Shown here piece after piece: positions 9,124-18,568 of a stretch of DNA of 64,000 nt. The position numbers and the translations under genes are program-made. Numbering within the stretch: position 1 is the stretch's first letter; the number at the start of each line of letters is the position of its first letter. Below the pieces are notes generated by a model, which worked only from the letters and a program-made list of their open reading frames with translations, searched no databases and had not been told where the DNA came from. Origin of the DNA: Altererythrobacter sp. B11 (GTDB taxonomy: Bacteria > Pseudomonadota > Alphaproteobacteria > Sphingomonadales > Sphingomonadaceae); NCBI RefSeq assembly GCF_003569745.1, contig NZ_AP018498.1:1215001-1279000 (forward strand), read 5' to 3'.

Positions 9124-10515
9124 ATGAGTGCGACGCGGATCGAAAGCGACACCATGGGGCAGATCGCTGTCCCGGCGGACCGCCTGTGGGGCGCGCAGAC
9201 GCAGCGATCGCTGGAGAACTTCCGCATCGGTGAAGAGCGTATGCCCCGGCCCATCATCCGCGCCCTGGGCACGATCAAGCGCGCGGCCGCACTGGCCAAT
9301 CGCCATCTCGGCCTGCTCGATCCGCGGCTGGAAGAGGCGATCGTCGCGGCGGCGGATGAGGTGATCTCCGGCGATCTGGACGAGGAGTTTCCCCTGGTCG
9401 TGTGGCAGACCGGATCGGGCACCCAAAGCAACATGAACGCCAATGAAGTGATCGCCAACCGCGCCAATCTGGCGCTGGGCGGGGAACTGGGGACGAAATC
9501 GCCCGTGCACCCCAACGATCACGTCAATATGAGCCAATCCTCCAACGACACCTTTCCCACGGCCATCCATGTCGCGGCCGCCATGGAAGTGGTGCATCAT
9601 CTCGTGCCGGCGCTGGCGGCCATGCGCGACGAGCTGGCCAGCAAGGCTGCCGCGTGGAACGGCATCGTAAAGATCGGCCGCACCCATACGCAGGATGCCA
9701 CACCGCTGACGCTGGGGCAGGAGTTTTCCGGCTATGCTCGGCAGGTCGCCGCGGGGATCGAGCGGATCGAGCTGACGCTGCCCGGCCTGTGCCAGCTGGC
9801 GCAGGGCGGCACCGCAGTGGGCACGGGGCTGAACGCGCCGAAGGGCTTTGCCGAGGAAGTGGCGGCCCGCATCGCCGATGCCACCGGCCTGCCCTTCGTT
9901 ACCGCACCCAACAAGTTCGAAGCGCTGGCGGGGCAGGATGCGTTGCTGTTCTGCCACGGCGCGATCAACGCGCTGGCTGCCGCGCTCTACAAGATCGCCA
10001 ATGACATCCGGCTGCTCGGGTCCGGCCCGCGCTCCGGCCTCGGCGAGCTCGCCCTGCCGGAGAACGAACCCGGCAGCTCGATAATGCCGGGCAAGGTGAA
10101 TCCCACCCAGTGCGAAGCGATGACGCAGGTCTGCGCGCAGATATTCGGCAATCACGCCGCGCTGACCTTTGCTGACAGCCAGGGGCAGTTCGAGCTCAAT
10201 GTCTATCGCCCGGTCATGGCGTACAACTTCCTCCAGTCGGTGCGGTTGATGGGCGATGCTGCGCGCAGCTTCACCGCCAATCTGTTGCAGGGGCTGGAGC
10301 CGCGTAAAGACAACATTGCCCGGGGCGTCGCCAATTCGCTGATGCTGGTGACGGCGCTGGCGCCGGAGATCGGCTATGACCGCGCGGCCGCGATCGCGAA
10401 GAATGCGCATAAGCAGGGCATCACGCTGCGCGAAGCCGCCGTCGCCAGCGGGCATGTGACCGAGGAGGATTACGACCGGATCGTCCGTCCGGAAGACATG
10501 ATCGGGCCGGGCTGA
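9124..10515 (+). CDS. fumC: Fumarate hydratase class II
   Basis: Cytosolic, iron-independent fumarase interconverting fumarate and L-malate in the TCA cycle. The 463 residues match FumC length. The fumarase/aspartase superfamily signature [15 protein letters not shown] is intact, and the upstream active-site segments [14 protein letters not shown] and [16 protein letters not shown] are present. The start ATG at 9124 follows a purine-rich AGAAGGGGACGAGCG. It appears monocistronic: the gene before it is the efflux channel, and the gene after it has its own control region. Confidence 0.97.
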   Translation: MSATRIESDTMGQIAVPADRLWGAQTQRSLENFRIGEERMPRPIIRALGTIKRAAALANRHLGLLDPRLEEAIVAAADEVISGDLDEEFPLVVWQTGSGTQSNMNANEVIANRANLALGGELGTKSPVHPNDHVNMSQSSNDTFPTAIHVAAAMEVVHHLVPALAAMRDELASKAAAWNGIVKIGRTHTQDATPLTLGQEFSGYARQVAAGIERIELTLPGLCQLAQGGTAVGTGLNAPKGFAEEVAARIADATGLPFVTAPNKFEALAGQDALLFCHGAINALAAALYKIANDIRLLGSGPRSGLGELALPENEPGSSIMPGKVNPTQCEAMTQVCAQIFGNHAALTFADSQGQFELNVYRPVMAYNFLQSVRLMGDAARSFTANLLQGLEPRKDNIARGVANSLMLVTALAPEIGYDRAAAIAKNAHKQGITLREAAVASGHVTEEDYDRIVRPEDMIGPG

Positions 10516-10572
10516 CGGATCATCTTTCCGGTGTGCGCCCGCCCATTGGTGCAGATTTGCAACGGTGGCTTC

Positions 10573-10601
10573 TTGTCATAAGTCTGCAGCAAATCTGTCG
10601 C
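10573..10601 (+). promoter_or_regulatory. Candidate Pho box (three 11-bp-spaced PhoB half-sites)
   Basis: Three heptamers resembling the PhoB half-site CTGTCAT lie exactly 11 bases apart: TTGTCAT (10573), CTGCAGC (10584) and CTGTCGC (10595), separated by AAGT and AAAT. The spacing and the A/T spacers are the hallmark of PhoB-bound direct repeats. The element is 58-86 bases upstream of the start of a receptor-phytase-phosphatase operon, which is what phosphate-starvation control would predict. Match is imperfect in the middle half-site. Confidence 0.6.
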
Positions 10602-10624
10602 GGCAGCTTCATCACCCCACCATA

Positions 10625-10656
10625 GGGGCGCTCCATCTTTGGATGGAGGGCACCCC
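10625..10656 (+). promoter_or_regulatory. Hairpin sequestering the ribosome site of the receptor gene
   Basis: GGGGCGCTCCATC (10625-10637) can pair with GATGGAGGGCACCCC (10642-10656) around a 4-base loop. The 7-base core CTCCATC/GATGGAG is perfect. The Shine-Dalgarno GGAGGG at 10645-10650 lies inside the right arm, 8 bases before the ATG, so the fold would limit translation start of the TonB receptor. Confidence 0.45.
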
Positions 10657-10658
10657 GG

Positions 10659-13463
10659 ATGAAACTGAACCGCTTGCTGCTTGCGAGCAGCGCATTTGCT
10701 GGCGCGCTTGTTACCACCCCCGCTCTGGCGGGCGATGTGATCGGCGTGGTCGTGGACGATACCGACACCGTGGCGCTGGAATCCGCCAACATCCGCGTGG
10801 TGGAACTGAACCGCGCCACGACCAGCGAGCGTGACGGCAGCTTCCGCTTTCCCGATCTTCCGGCCGGCACTTACACGCTGGAAGCGAGCTATGTGGGGGC
10901 CGAGCCGCAGATCCTGACCGTCGACGTGCCGGAGAAAGGCGCCGTGCGCGCCGATTTCGCGCTGGGCGGTGTCGGCAGCGCGCCGGCCATTCTGGTTGTC
11001 GGCCAGACGGCCAACCAGGCCAGCGCCCTCTCCAGCAAGCGCGCCGGTGACGGCGTCAGCGACGTGCTGACGCGCGACGCGGTGGGCCAGTTTCCCGATC
11101 AGAACGTGGCGGAATCGCTGCGCCGCCTGCCCGGCATCAACGTGCTGAACGATCAGGGCGAGGGCCGGTTCGTCTCCGTCCGCGGCCTCGATCCCGAACT
11201 TAACGCCACCTCGCTGAACGGCGTGCGCGTTCCGGCGCCGGAGAGCGATGTCCGCTCGGTCGCGCTGGACGTGATTTCCTCCGAACTCATCGATTCGGTG
11301 GTGGTGAAGAAGTCGCTGACGCCGGACATGGACGCCGACACGATCGGCGCCTCCATCGAGATCAAGACGACGAGCGCGCTCGACCGGGTAAAGCCGCTTT
11401 ACAAGGCCAAGCTGGAAGGCAGCTACAATGACTATTCCGGGGATGTGACGCCGAAGGGCAGCGTGGATATTTCCACGCGGCTGGGCGACGATGTCGGCGT
11501 TTCGGCGGGCGTGTCCTTCTACCAGCGCAAGTTCGAGACGGATAACAGCGAGTCCGAGGATTGGGGCCTCACCGACGACGGCGTCCTCTATGCGGAAAAG
11601 CTTGAATATCGGGACTATGACGTGGAGCGGAAGCGCTTCAACGCGTCGCTCGGCTTCGACTTCCGGGCCGGTGACACGACGACGCTCTTCGCGCGCGGCA
11701 TCTACAGCCAGTTCGACGATCACGAATATCGCCGCCGCCTGACCTTCGACCTGGGCGATGCGGCCGATCCCACCGGCACCATGACCTCCGCCACCTTCTC
11801 GGCGGCCGATCTGGATGCCGATGACGAGGAAGAGATCGTGATCGAGCGCGACCTGAAGGATCGCCTCGAAAGCCAGAAGATCCGCTCCATCGTGCTGGGT
11901 GGCGACACCGATGCCGGCCCATGGAAGGCGGACTACTCGGTCAGCTGGTCTAAATCGAGCGAGCGTGAGAACGGCTCTATCGATCCGGCGGGCTATGCCC
12001 GGTCCTACGAAAGCGGCGACGATTTCGGTGTGACCTTCGATTACAGCGATCCGCGTTTCACCACCTATTCGATCACCTCGGGCGCGGCTGGGTTCAACGA
12101 TCCGTCGGAATATGAATTCGACAAGCTGGAACGCACGACGCTGAGCGATGCCACCGACGAGGAGTGGGCGGTCAAGGCCGACATCAGCCGCCTGTTCGCG
12201 GGCGATGGCGGTGACTTCACGATCCAGGCGGGCGGCAAGATCCGCTGGCGCACCAAGCAGTATGACGCCAATATCGACGTGTTCGAAGCGGCCGATGATC
12301 TTACCATGGCCGATGGGGACATCCTCGGCGAACAGACCTATCGCCTGGCGGATCTGGGGCCGGTGATCGCCAAGAAGGATGTGTGGAAGGACTTCTTCTA
12401 CGCCAACCAAGATCTGTTCGAACTGGACGATGGCGACACTTTCGAAGGCAGCAATGCCTCCGATTATCGCGCCGACGAGGATATCTATGCCGCCTATCTG
12501 CTCGGGCGCTGGGATTCCGATACGCTGCGCGTGATCGGCGGCGTGCGCATGGAGCACACCGAGAACAAGCTGACCGGCTACCTCACCGACCTCGACGAGG
12601 AAGAGGTGGTCGCGCTCAACTACGACCGCAGCTACACCGACTGGCTGCCGAGCCTGACGATCCGCTATTCGCCGACGCCGGACCTGATCTTCCGCGCCGC
12701 CGGTTCGAAGAGCCTCGTGCGGCCCAAGCTCTCCAATCTCGCCCCGCGCGCCTTGGTGGAGGACGAGGAGCTGGAAACCGGCAATCCGGAACTCGAGCCC
12801 TATGAGGCCTGGAACCTCGACCTCGCGGCCGAATATTACTTCTCCAGCACCGGCGGCATCACGGCGGGCTTCTTCTACAAGGACGTGAAGAACTACGTCG
12901 CTGAAGTGCAGCGCGAGGAGGACGGTGTTCTCGGTGGCAAGGAATATAGCCAGATCACGACCTTCGTGAATGGCGAGAGCGCCGAGATCTATGGCTTCGA
13001 GGCGAGCTACAGCCAGTCCTACACCTTCCTGCCGGCGCCCTTCGACGGGCTGCTGACGCAGCTCAACTACACCTACACCGATGCCACCGGCACCGTGTTC
13101 GAGGATGGCGATATTGGCGATCCGCGCGACATTCCGCTGCCCTCCGCCTCCAAGCACACGCTCAACGCGGTGCTGGGTTATGAGAAGGGGCCGCTCAGCC
13201 TGCGCGCCGCCGGTACCTATCGGTCGAAATATCTCGACGAACTGGGCGGCGAGGCGGAAGAGGATCGCTATGTCGACAATCACTTCCAGCTCGACCTGTC
13301 GGCCAAGTACCGCGTGACTCCGCAGGTTCAGCTGTTCGCGGAGTGGATCAACGTGAACAACGCCAAATACTATGCCTATCAGAACTTCGAAGGCGGCAAC
13401 CGCCTGCTGCAGTATGAAGAATATGGGCCGACCGTGAAATTCGGCGCGAATGTGACCTTCTGA
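10659..13463 (+). CDS. TonB-dependent receptor with N-terminal carboxypeptidase-regulatory-like domain
   Basis: Outer-membrane active transporter of 934 residues. A signal peptide (MKLNRLLLASSAFAGALVTT) is followed by a carboxypeptidase-regulatory-like Ig fold (about residues 26-80, ending DGSFRFPDLPAGTYTLEASY). Next come a plug domain (QFPDQNVAESLRRLPGINV) and a beta-barrel ending in TVKFGANVTF. The stop overlaps the start of a phytase gene, and a PhoX-like phosphatase follows. Import of phytate, inositol phosphates or other organophosphates is therefore the best guess. The start is fixed by GGAGGG at 10645. Confidence 0.92.
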   Translation: MKLNRLLLASSAFAGALVTTPALAGDVIGVVVDDTDTVALESANIRVVELNRATTSERDGSFRFPDLPAGTYTLEASYVGAEPQILTVDVPEKGAVRADFALGGVGSAPAILVVGQTANQASALSSKRAGDGVSDVLTRDAVGQFPDQNVAESLRRLPGINVLNDQGEGRFVSVRGLDPELNATSLNGVRVPAPESDVRSVALDVISSELIDSVVVKKSLTPDMDADTIGASIEIKTTSALDRVKPLYKAKLEGSYNDYSGDVTPKGSVDISTRLGDDVGVSAGVSFYQRKFETDNSESEDWGLTDDGVLYAEKLEYRDYDVERKRFNASLGFDFRAGDTTTLFARGIYSQFDDHEYRRRLTFDLGDAADPTGTMTSATFSAADLDADDEEEIVIERDLKDRLESQKIRSIVLGGDTDAGPWKADYSVSWSKSSERENGSIDPAGYARSYESGDDFGVTFDYSDPRFTTYSITSGAAGFNDPSEYEFDKLERTTLSDATDEEWAVKADISRLFAGDGGDFTIQAGGKIRWRTKQYDANIDVFEAADDLTMADGDILGEQTYRLADLGPVIAKKDVWKDFFYANQDLFELDDGDTFEGSNASDYRADEDIYAAYLLGRWDSDTLRVIGGVRMEHTENKLTGYLTDLDEEEVVALNYDRSYTDWLPSLTIRYSPTPDLIFRAAGSKSLVRPKLSNLAPRALVEDEELETGNPELEPYEAWNLDLAAEYYFSSTGGITAGFFYKDVKNYVAEVQREEDGVLGGKEYSQITTFVNGESAEIYGFEASYSQSYTFLPAPFDGLLTQLNYTYTDATGTVFEDGDIGDPRDIPLPSASKHTLNAVLGYEKGPLSLRAAGTYRSKYLDELGGEAEEDRYVDNHFQLDLSAKYRVTPQVQLFAEWINVNNAKYYAYQNFEGGNRLLQYEEYGPTVKFGANVTF

Positions 13464-14479
13464 TGCGCAGGATCGTCATGGCATCGGCGCTTGCGGCCTC
13501 GCTCGCCGCTTGCGCCGCCACTCCGCCGATCGCCGGTCTGCCGGCGGTCCCCGTCACCGCGTCCGGGGAGACGAAGCCCGTCGGCACCGCCAATGCCGAC
13601 GCGGCGGACGATCCCGCGATCTGGCGCAATCCCGCCGATCCGGCCGCCAGCTATATCGTGGCGACGGACAAGAAGGCGGGGCTGCAGGTCTATGACCTTG
13701 CCGGCAAGCTGGTCTTCGCCGAGGAATCGGGGCGGGTGAACAATGTCGATCTGGCCGATATGGGGCCGGACGGCGTGATCGTGGTCGCCAGCGACCGCAA
13801 CGACCTGGCCAATGCCCATCTGGTGATCTGGCGCCTGGACAAGGCCACGGGCCATCTGGCGCGGCTGGGCCGGGTGCCCGGCGGCACCGGCGAAGGCTAT
13901 GGGCTGTGCCTGTGGAAGGGGGCGGACGGGCTCTACGCCTTCTCCGTGCTGAAAGACGGGACGGTGGAGGAGTTCCTGCTCTCGCTCGGCAGCGAGCCGG
14001 CCTCGCGCATGGTGCGCAAGATGAAGGTGCCGACGCAGGCCGAAGGCTGCGTGGTCGATCCGCGTGACGGCACGCTCTATGTGGGCGAGGAAGATGCGGG
14101 CATCTGGCGCTTCGCCCCCGGCGAGACGGCGGGAACGGTTGTGGCCCCGGCCGACAACAAATATCTCGTCGCCGATGTGGAAGGGCTGGCGCTGCTGCCC
14201 GATGGCGCACGGGGCGGCTATCTGCTCGCCTCCAGCCAGGGCGATAACAGCTACGCCGTGTTCTCGCTGCCGGACGTCGCGCCGATCGGCCGCTTCCGGA
14301 TCGCCGCCGGCACATTCGGCGCGACCGAAGAGACCGACGGCATCGAAGTGATGGGAGGCAGCTTCGGGCCGGAATATCCCGAAGGTCTGTTCGTGGCGCA
14401 GGATGGGCACAACGCCCCGCAGGCACAGAACTTCAAGCTGGTTTCGTGGAAAGCGATCAGGGAAGCGCTCGGCCTGTGA
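13463..14479 (+). CDS. Beta-propeller phytase-like lipoprotein
   Basis: Predicted extracytoplasmic, Ca-dependent 3-phytase releasing phosphate from phytate. The 338-residue protein begins with a lipoprotein signal (lipobox LAAC, Cys17). The mature part opens TANADAADDPAIWRNPADP and continues with a repeated propeller pattern (YIVATDKKAGLQVYDLAGK, GCVVDPRDGTLYVGEEDAGIW, EGLALLPDG). These are the characteristic segments of the beta-propeller phytase family. The ATG overlaps the TGA of the TonB receptor gene (ATGA), so the two products are made together. A neighbouring phosphatase supports phosphate scavenging. Confidence 0.9.
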   Translation: MRRIVMASALAASLAACAATPPIAGLPAVPVTASGETKPVGTANADAADDPAIWRNPADPAASYIVATDKKAGLQVYDLAGKLVFAEESGRVNNVDLADMGPDGVIVVASDRNDLANAHLVIWRLDKATGHLARLGRVPGGTGEGYGLCLWKGADGLYAFSVLKDGTVEEFLLSLGSEPASRMVRKMKVPTQAEGCVVDPRDGTLYVGEEDAGIWRFAPGETAGTVVAPADNKYLVADVEGLALLPDGARGGYLLASSQGDNSYAVFSLPDVAPIGRFRIAAGTFGATEETDGIEVMGGSFGPEYPEGLFVAQDGHNAPQAQNFKLVSWKAIREALGL

Positions 14480-14549
14480 TCCTGTCGTAGCCGCGGCCTT
14501 GGCTTTGGCGCGCGGCCGTGCTTGGAAAGGGAGCAGAGGAGAAGCGCCC

Positions 14550-15860
14550 ATGTTCACTGACCGCCGTCGTTTCCTGCGTGCCACCGGCAGCGCCTTCGCC
14601 GCGCTGGCGGCCAGCAGCTGCATGCGCGAAGGGATCGCGAGCACCGCACCGGGCGGCTTCAGCTATGGCCCCTTGCAGCCCGATCCGGCCGGTCTCGTCG
14701 ATCTGCCGGCGGGCTTTTCCTATCGCATCATCTCCAAGCTGGGCGATGCGATGGACGATGGCGCCACCGTGCCGGATCGGGCGGACGGCATGGGCTGCTT
14801 CGATCTGGGCGGGGGCCGCATCGCGCTGGTGCGCAACCATGAATTGCAGGCCAAGCATGACAGCGGCGGGGCCCATGGCCCGGCCTATGACACGGTGGCA
14901 CGCAGCCTGGTCCCGCTGCCGGGCGGCACCACCACCGTGGTGCTGGACGCGGCGACGCTGGCGGTGGAGCGGCAGTTCCGTTCGCTGAACGGCACGATTC
15001 GCAATTGTGCCGGCGGCACCACGCCCTGGGGCAGCTGGCTGACCTGCGAGGAAGATCTCTCCACGCCTAACGGCCGGATCAACAAGGTCCATGGCTGGGT
15101 GTTCGAAGTGCCCGCCGCCGCCACCGGCCCGGTGGACCCGGTACCGCTGAAGGCCATGGGCCGCTTCAACCACGAGGCGGCCTGCGTCGATCCGGCAACC
15201 GGCATCGTCTACATGACGGAAGATCGCGGTGATGGCCTGCTGTATCGCTTCATCCCCACGCATCCGGGCCAGCTGGCACAGGGTGGTGTGCTGCAGGCGC
15301 TGTCGATCCCCGGCGTGCCCGATGCGCGCAACTGGGATGCGCCCGCCGTTGCGGTGGGCGAATGGCAGGGTGCGCGGTGGGTCACGCTGAGCGATGTCGA
15401 AGCGCCGGAAGATGATCTGCGCCAGCGGGGCGCTGCCGCCGGGGCGACCGTGTTCGCACGGGGCGAGGGCATCCACATGGGCGAAGGGGAGCTGTATTTC
15501 TGCTGCACCAATGGCGGTGCGGCCCAGCTGGGGCAGATCTTCCGCCTCGCGCCGCGCAAACATGGCGCGGATGGGCTGCAGCTGTTCTTCGAAAGCGCCA
15601 GCCGCGAACAGTTCAACTATGGCGACAATCTCACCGTGGCGCCGAACGGCCATCTGATCGTGTGCGAGGATCAATATACCGATCTGGTGGAGAACCACCT
15701 GCGCGGCATCACGCCAGAGGGCACGGCCTACACGCTGGCCTTCCTGCACGACCAGACCGAGTGGGCCGGCGCCTGCTTCTCGCCCGACGGCAAGACGCTG
15801 TTCGTCAACCTCTACAGTCCGGCGCGCACGCTGGCGATCACCGGCCCGTGGACCGTATAG
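14550..15860 (+). CDS. PhoX-like phosphatase (DUF839), Tat-exported
   Basis: Predicted exported alkaline phosphatase or phosphodiesterase of the PhoX/DUF839 family, 436 residues. The start at 14550 is chosen because AGAGGAG lies just upstream and the product then begins with a twin-arginine signal RRRFLRA (residues 5-11), followed by SSC at 22-24 that could be lipidated. Family segments include LPAGFSYRIISKLG, RNHEL, NCAGGTTPWGSWLTCEE, GRFNHEAACVDP, VYMTEDRGDGLLYRF and a C-terminal AGACFSPDGKTLFVN. PhoX enzymes use Ca and Fe in the periplasm. It follows the phytase by 70 bases on the same strand, so it probably belongs to the phosphate operon. Confidence 0.88.
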   Translation: MFTDRRRFLRATGSAFAALAASSCMREGIASTAPGGFSYGPLQPDPAGLVDLPAGFSYRIISKLGDAMDDGATVPDRADGMGCFDLGGGRIALVRNHELQAKHDSGGAHGPAYDTVARSLVPLPGGTTTVVLDAATLAVERQFRSLNGTIRNCAGGTTPWGSWLTCEEDLSTPNGRINKVHGWVFEVPAAATGPVDPVPLKAMGRFNHEAACVDPATGIVYMTEDRGDGLLYRFIPTHPGQLAQGGVLQALSIPGVPDARNWDAPAVAVGEWQGARWVTLSDVEAPEDDLRQRGAAAGATVFARGEGIHMGEGELYFCCTNGGAAQLGQIFRLAPRKHGADGLQLFFESASREQFNYGDNLTVAPNGHLIVCEDQYTDLVENHLRGITPEGTAYTLAFLHDQTEWAGACFSPDGKTLFVNLYSPARTLAITGPWTV

Positions 15861-15884
15861 CGCCCCGCCTGCTATAGGCGGGAC

Positions 15885-16532
15885 ATGCCCTTTACCGATC
15901 CCGCCGTCGCCGCCGTCTTCGCCGAATATCAGGAGCGCCATCAGCGCGAGCGGGAACGGATGGCCACGTTGCCGCCGGGCGCCTTCGGCGAATTGCGGGA
16001 TGAATTCCTGCTGCCGGTGGGCGCGGCGGTGGGGGATTTCCTCCACTCGCTGGCGGTTGCCCGCGCGCCCCGCCGCATTCTCGAGCTTGGCACAAGCTAT
16101 GGTTATTCCACGCTGTTCCTGGCTGACGCCGCCCGCGCCTGCGGGGCGCGGCTGGTGACGGTGGATGTGGACCCCGACAAGCAGACCTATGCGCGCATCA
16201 TGCTGGAGCGGGCGGGCCTTGCCGAGCATGTGGAGCTGCGCTGCGGCGACGCGCTGGAGATCATCGCCGCCGATGCGGGCGAGTGGGATTTGGTGCTGCT
16301 GGACATTTGGAAGAACCTCTATCTGCCCTGCTTCGAAGCGGTTTATCCGAAGCTGGCGGAGGAAGGCATCATCGTCTCCGATAACATGATCCAGCCAGAA
16401 AGCGCGCGAGAGGCGGTGCGCGCCTATCGCCGCGCCGTGCGCGAGAAGCCCGATCTGCAGACCACGCTGCTGCCATTGGGCAGCGGGATCGAGCTGTCGA
16501 TCCGCTGGACCGCAGGCAACCCCAAGCTGTGA
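15885..16532 (+). CDS. SAM-dependent O-methyltransferase (class I fold)
   Basis: Cytosolic methyltransferase of 215 residues resembling the caffeoyl-CoA/catechol O-methyltransferase group. SAM-binding motif I reads ILELGTSYGYSTLFLA, the acidic ribose contact is LVTVDVDPDK, and the metal-site-like stretch is WDLVLLDIWKNLYLPC. The substrate is unknown. It begins 24 bases after the phosphatase gene, and its stop overlaps the GTG start of the phosphatase-like gene that follows, so the next three genes form a tight unit. Confidence 0.85.
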   Translation: MPFTDPAVAAVFAEYQERHQRERERMATLPPGAFGELRDEFLLPVGAAVGDFLHSLAVARAPRRILELGTSYGYSTLFLADAARACGARLVTVDVDPDKQTYARIMLERAGLAEHVELRCGDALEIIAADAGEWDLVLLDIWKNLYLPCFEAVYPKLAEEGIIVSDNMIQPESAREAVRAYRRAVREKPDLQTTLLPLGSGIELSIRWTAGNPKL

Positions 16533-16999
16533 GCCGGCGCGCATCGGTGCTGTTCGTGTGCCTCGGCAATATCTGCCGTTCCCCGCTGGCGGAGGCGGCG
16601 TTTCGGGCCGAGGCCGAGCGGCGGGGGCTCGATGTCGAGGTCGATTCCGCCGGCACGGGCGACTGGCATGTGGGCGAGCCGCCCGATCCACGCGCCCGTG
16701 CGCTGGCCCGGGCTAAGGGCCTGCCGATCGACGATCTGCGCGCGCGCCAGCTGGCGGAGGAGGATTTCTACCGCTTCACGCATATCTTCGCGCTGGATGA
16801 GCAGAATCTTGAGGGCATTCGGGCACGGGCGCCGGCCGGTGTCGCTTGCCGCATCGGCCTGCTGCTCGATCTTGTGCCGGGGCGGGAAGGAGAGGCTGTG
16901 GCCGATCCCTATTTCGGTGAGGAAGCTGGTTTCGAAGTCACCTGGGCCGATGTCAGTGCCGCCGCGCGCGCCTTTGCCGAGCGATTGGAGCGGGAGTGA
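16529..16999 (+). CDS. Low-molecular-weight protein-tyrosine phosphatase
   Basis: A 156-residue phosphatase with the catalytic loop VCLGNICRS (nucleophile Cys11, Arg17; CX5R) near the N-terminus and the general-acid loop ADPYFG near residue 127. Both match the LMW-PTP family, to which the arsenate reductase ArsC is also related. It starts with GTG at 16529, overlapping the previous stop, and its own stop overlaps the GTG of the kinase-like gene. Role could be exopolysaccharide regulation or small-molecule dephosphorylation; neighbours do not decide. Confidence 0.93.
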   Translation: MSRRASVLFVCLGNICRSPLAEAAFRAEAERRGLDVEVDSAGTGDWHVGEPPDPRARALARAKGLPIDDLRARQLAEEDFYRFTHIFALDEQNLEGIRARAPAGVACRIGLLLDLVPGREGEAVADPYFGEEAGFEVTWADVSAAARAFAERLERE

Positions 17000-17802
17000 A
17001 CTGGACCGCCGAGATCGCCCGCATCACCGGCAGCGCGGTGATCGGCGGGCGGCGGCTGGCTGGTGGCGACCTGGGCGGGGCGACGTTGGTCGAACTGGCC
17101 GACGGACGGCGGATCGTGGCCAAGGACGGCGCGCTGGCAGAGGCTGAAGGCGCCATGCTGCGCGCGATCGCCGAGACCGGCGCGCCGGCGCCGGCAGTGA
17201 TCCATGCCGGCGGCGGCTTGCTGCTGATGGATCACGTGGAGACGGACGGCAGCGCCCCGGGCGCGAGCGGCTGGGCCGATCTGGCACGCGTGCTGGAGCT
17301 GCTGCATGGACCGACCGGCGAAACCTATGGCTGGGGAACGGATCACGCCTTCGGCCCGGTGGCGATCCCCAACGCCGCCAGCCCGAGCTGGACGGCCTTC
17401 TGGCGAGACAATCGCCTGCTGTGCCATCTTGATCGGCTGGGGCCGCGGCTAGGCGGGCGGCTGGAGCAGTTGGGGGCGCGGCTGGGCGAACTGATCCCCG
17501 AGCATCCGCCGGCGGCGCTGCTGCATGGCGATTTGTGGGGCGGCAATTTGCTGTTCAATGGGGGGCGCGTGGCTGCGCTGATCGACCCGGCCTGCTATCG
17601 CGGCCACCGCGAGGTTGATCTGGCGATGCTGACGCTGTTCGACCATCCGCCGGAGGAGTTCTTCGCCGCGCTCGATCTGGAACCCGGCTGGCGCGAGCGG
17701 TTGCCCGTCTATCGCCTCTGGCCGCTGCTGGTGCATCTGCGGCTGTTCGGCCAATCCTATCGCGGCGCGGTGGAGCGCGCCCTGGATGCCTGCGGAGTGT
17801 GA
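16996..17802 (+). CDS. Fructosamine-kinase-like / aminoglycoside phosphotransferase fold protein
   Basis: Cytosolic small-molecule kinase of 268 residues. Visible motifs are the catalytic loop LLHGDLWGGNLLFN, the metal-binding ALIDPACYRGHREVDLAML, and the N-lobe lysine in RRIVAKDG, with WGTDHAFGPVAIPN. All are typical of the fructosamine kinase family, which phosphorylates sugar groups on glycated amines so that they can be removed. It starts at GTG 16996, 4 bases inside the preceding phosphatase gene. That coupling fits the frequent pairing of fructosamine kinase with LMW-PTP genes, where protein deglycation has been proposed. Confidence 0.88.
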   Translation: MNWTAEIARITGSAVIGGRRLAGGDLGGATLVELADGRRIVAKDGALAEAEGAMLRAIAETGAPAPAVIHAGGGLLLMDHVETDGSAPGASGWADLARVLELLHGPTGETYGWGTDHAFGPVAIPNAASPSWTAFWRDNRLLCHLDRLGPRLGGRLEQLGARLGELIPEHPPAALLHGDLWGGNLLFNGGRVAALIDPACYRGHREVDLAMLTLFDHPPEEFFAALDLEPGWRERLPVYRLWPLLVHLRLFGQSYRGAVERALDACGV

Positions 17803-17836
17803 GGACGCGGGCGGCACCGAACCGCCCCAGTCCATG

Positions 17837-18553
17837 CTAGCTTGGCGTAGCGCGCTTCTGCGCATGCCATCCGCGAATCATAAATGCCTGGAAGAACTCG
17901 ACCGGAGGGGTGAAGCCGGCGTCATTCCATAAATCCGCGGTTCTTCCCGGCGACACGACGCTCAGCACGTTACGGAGCATATCTGGCAGCGAGGCCAGCG
18001 ATGCCTCTGTCGCCCCCATCCGCGCCTGCACGCGGCCCCAATCCTGCAGCATCGCCGCGAAATCGGGCGCGTCCAGCTCGCAACTGATTTCGGCGCTGAC
18101 GAAGCGCCCGTCCGGCCTCAGGCGCTGGTGAATGGCGCTGTAGAAGGCCGGGCGATCGGGCAAGGGGATGAAGTGGGCCACGAGCATCGCCGTCACTGCA
18201 TCGAAGCCCTGCTCCGGGACATCCTCCACATAGCCGGCCACGAGCTCGCACCGATTGGCAAGTCCGGCTTCCTCCAGGCGCTTCCGCGCAACCTCCAGCA
18301 TCTCTGCTGAAGGATCGACGCCCACGAAGGACCATCCGGGATGATCCTGCGCAAGCGACAGGATTTCCGCAGCCGTCCCCACACCCACGCAGAGCAAGCG
18401 CGCGTCGTCCGGAAGATCGGTCAGCACGAGGCCGGTGAGAAAATGCAGGCAGTCGGAAATCGGTTTGAGGCCGCTGTTCCGCTGATCGTAGGCCGCGGCC
18501 ATGTCCCGATCGAAGAAGCGGGCGGGATCTCGGGGAGAAGGGCTCTCGGTCAT
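17837..18553 (-). CDS. Class I SAM-dependent methyltransferase
   Basis: A 238-residue soluble protein with SAM motif I LLCVGVGTAAEILSLA, the acidic loop WSFVGVDPSAEMLEVARKRL and motif post-I DAVTAMLVAHFI. These identify a generic Methyltransf_12/25 type enzyme. The substrate cannot be inferred. It faces the convergent kinase gene, and a short AT-rich stretch at 18556-18568 separates it from the valine-degradation genes on the same strand. Confidence 0.85.
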   Translation of the reverse strand: MTESPSPRDPARFFDRDMAAAYDQRNSGLKPISDCLHFLTGLVLTDLPDDARLLCVGVGTAAEILSLAQDHPGWSFVGVDPSAEMLEVARKRLEEAGLANRCELVAGYVEDVPEQGFDAVTAMLVAHFIPLPDRPAFYSAIHQRLRPDGRFVSAEISCELDAPDFAAMLQDWGRVQARMGATEASLASLPDMLRNVLSVVSPGRTADLWNDAGFTPPVEFFQAFMIRGWHAQKRATPS

Positions 18554-18568
18554 GGATATATTATATCA

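Noticed and set aside
10470-13283. A 937-codon open frame opposite the TonB receptor
   Set aside because: No domain features; the opposite strand holds a complete receptor with signal, plug and barrel. Shadow frame.
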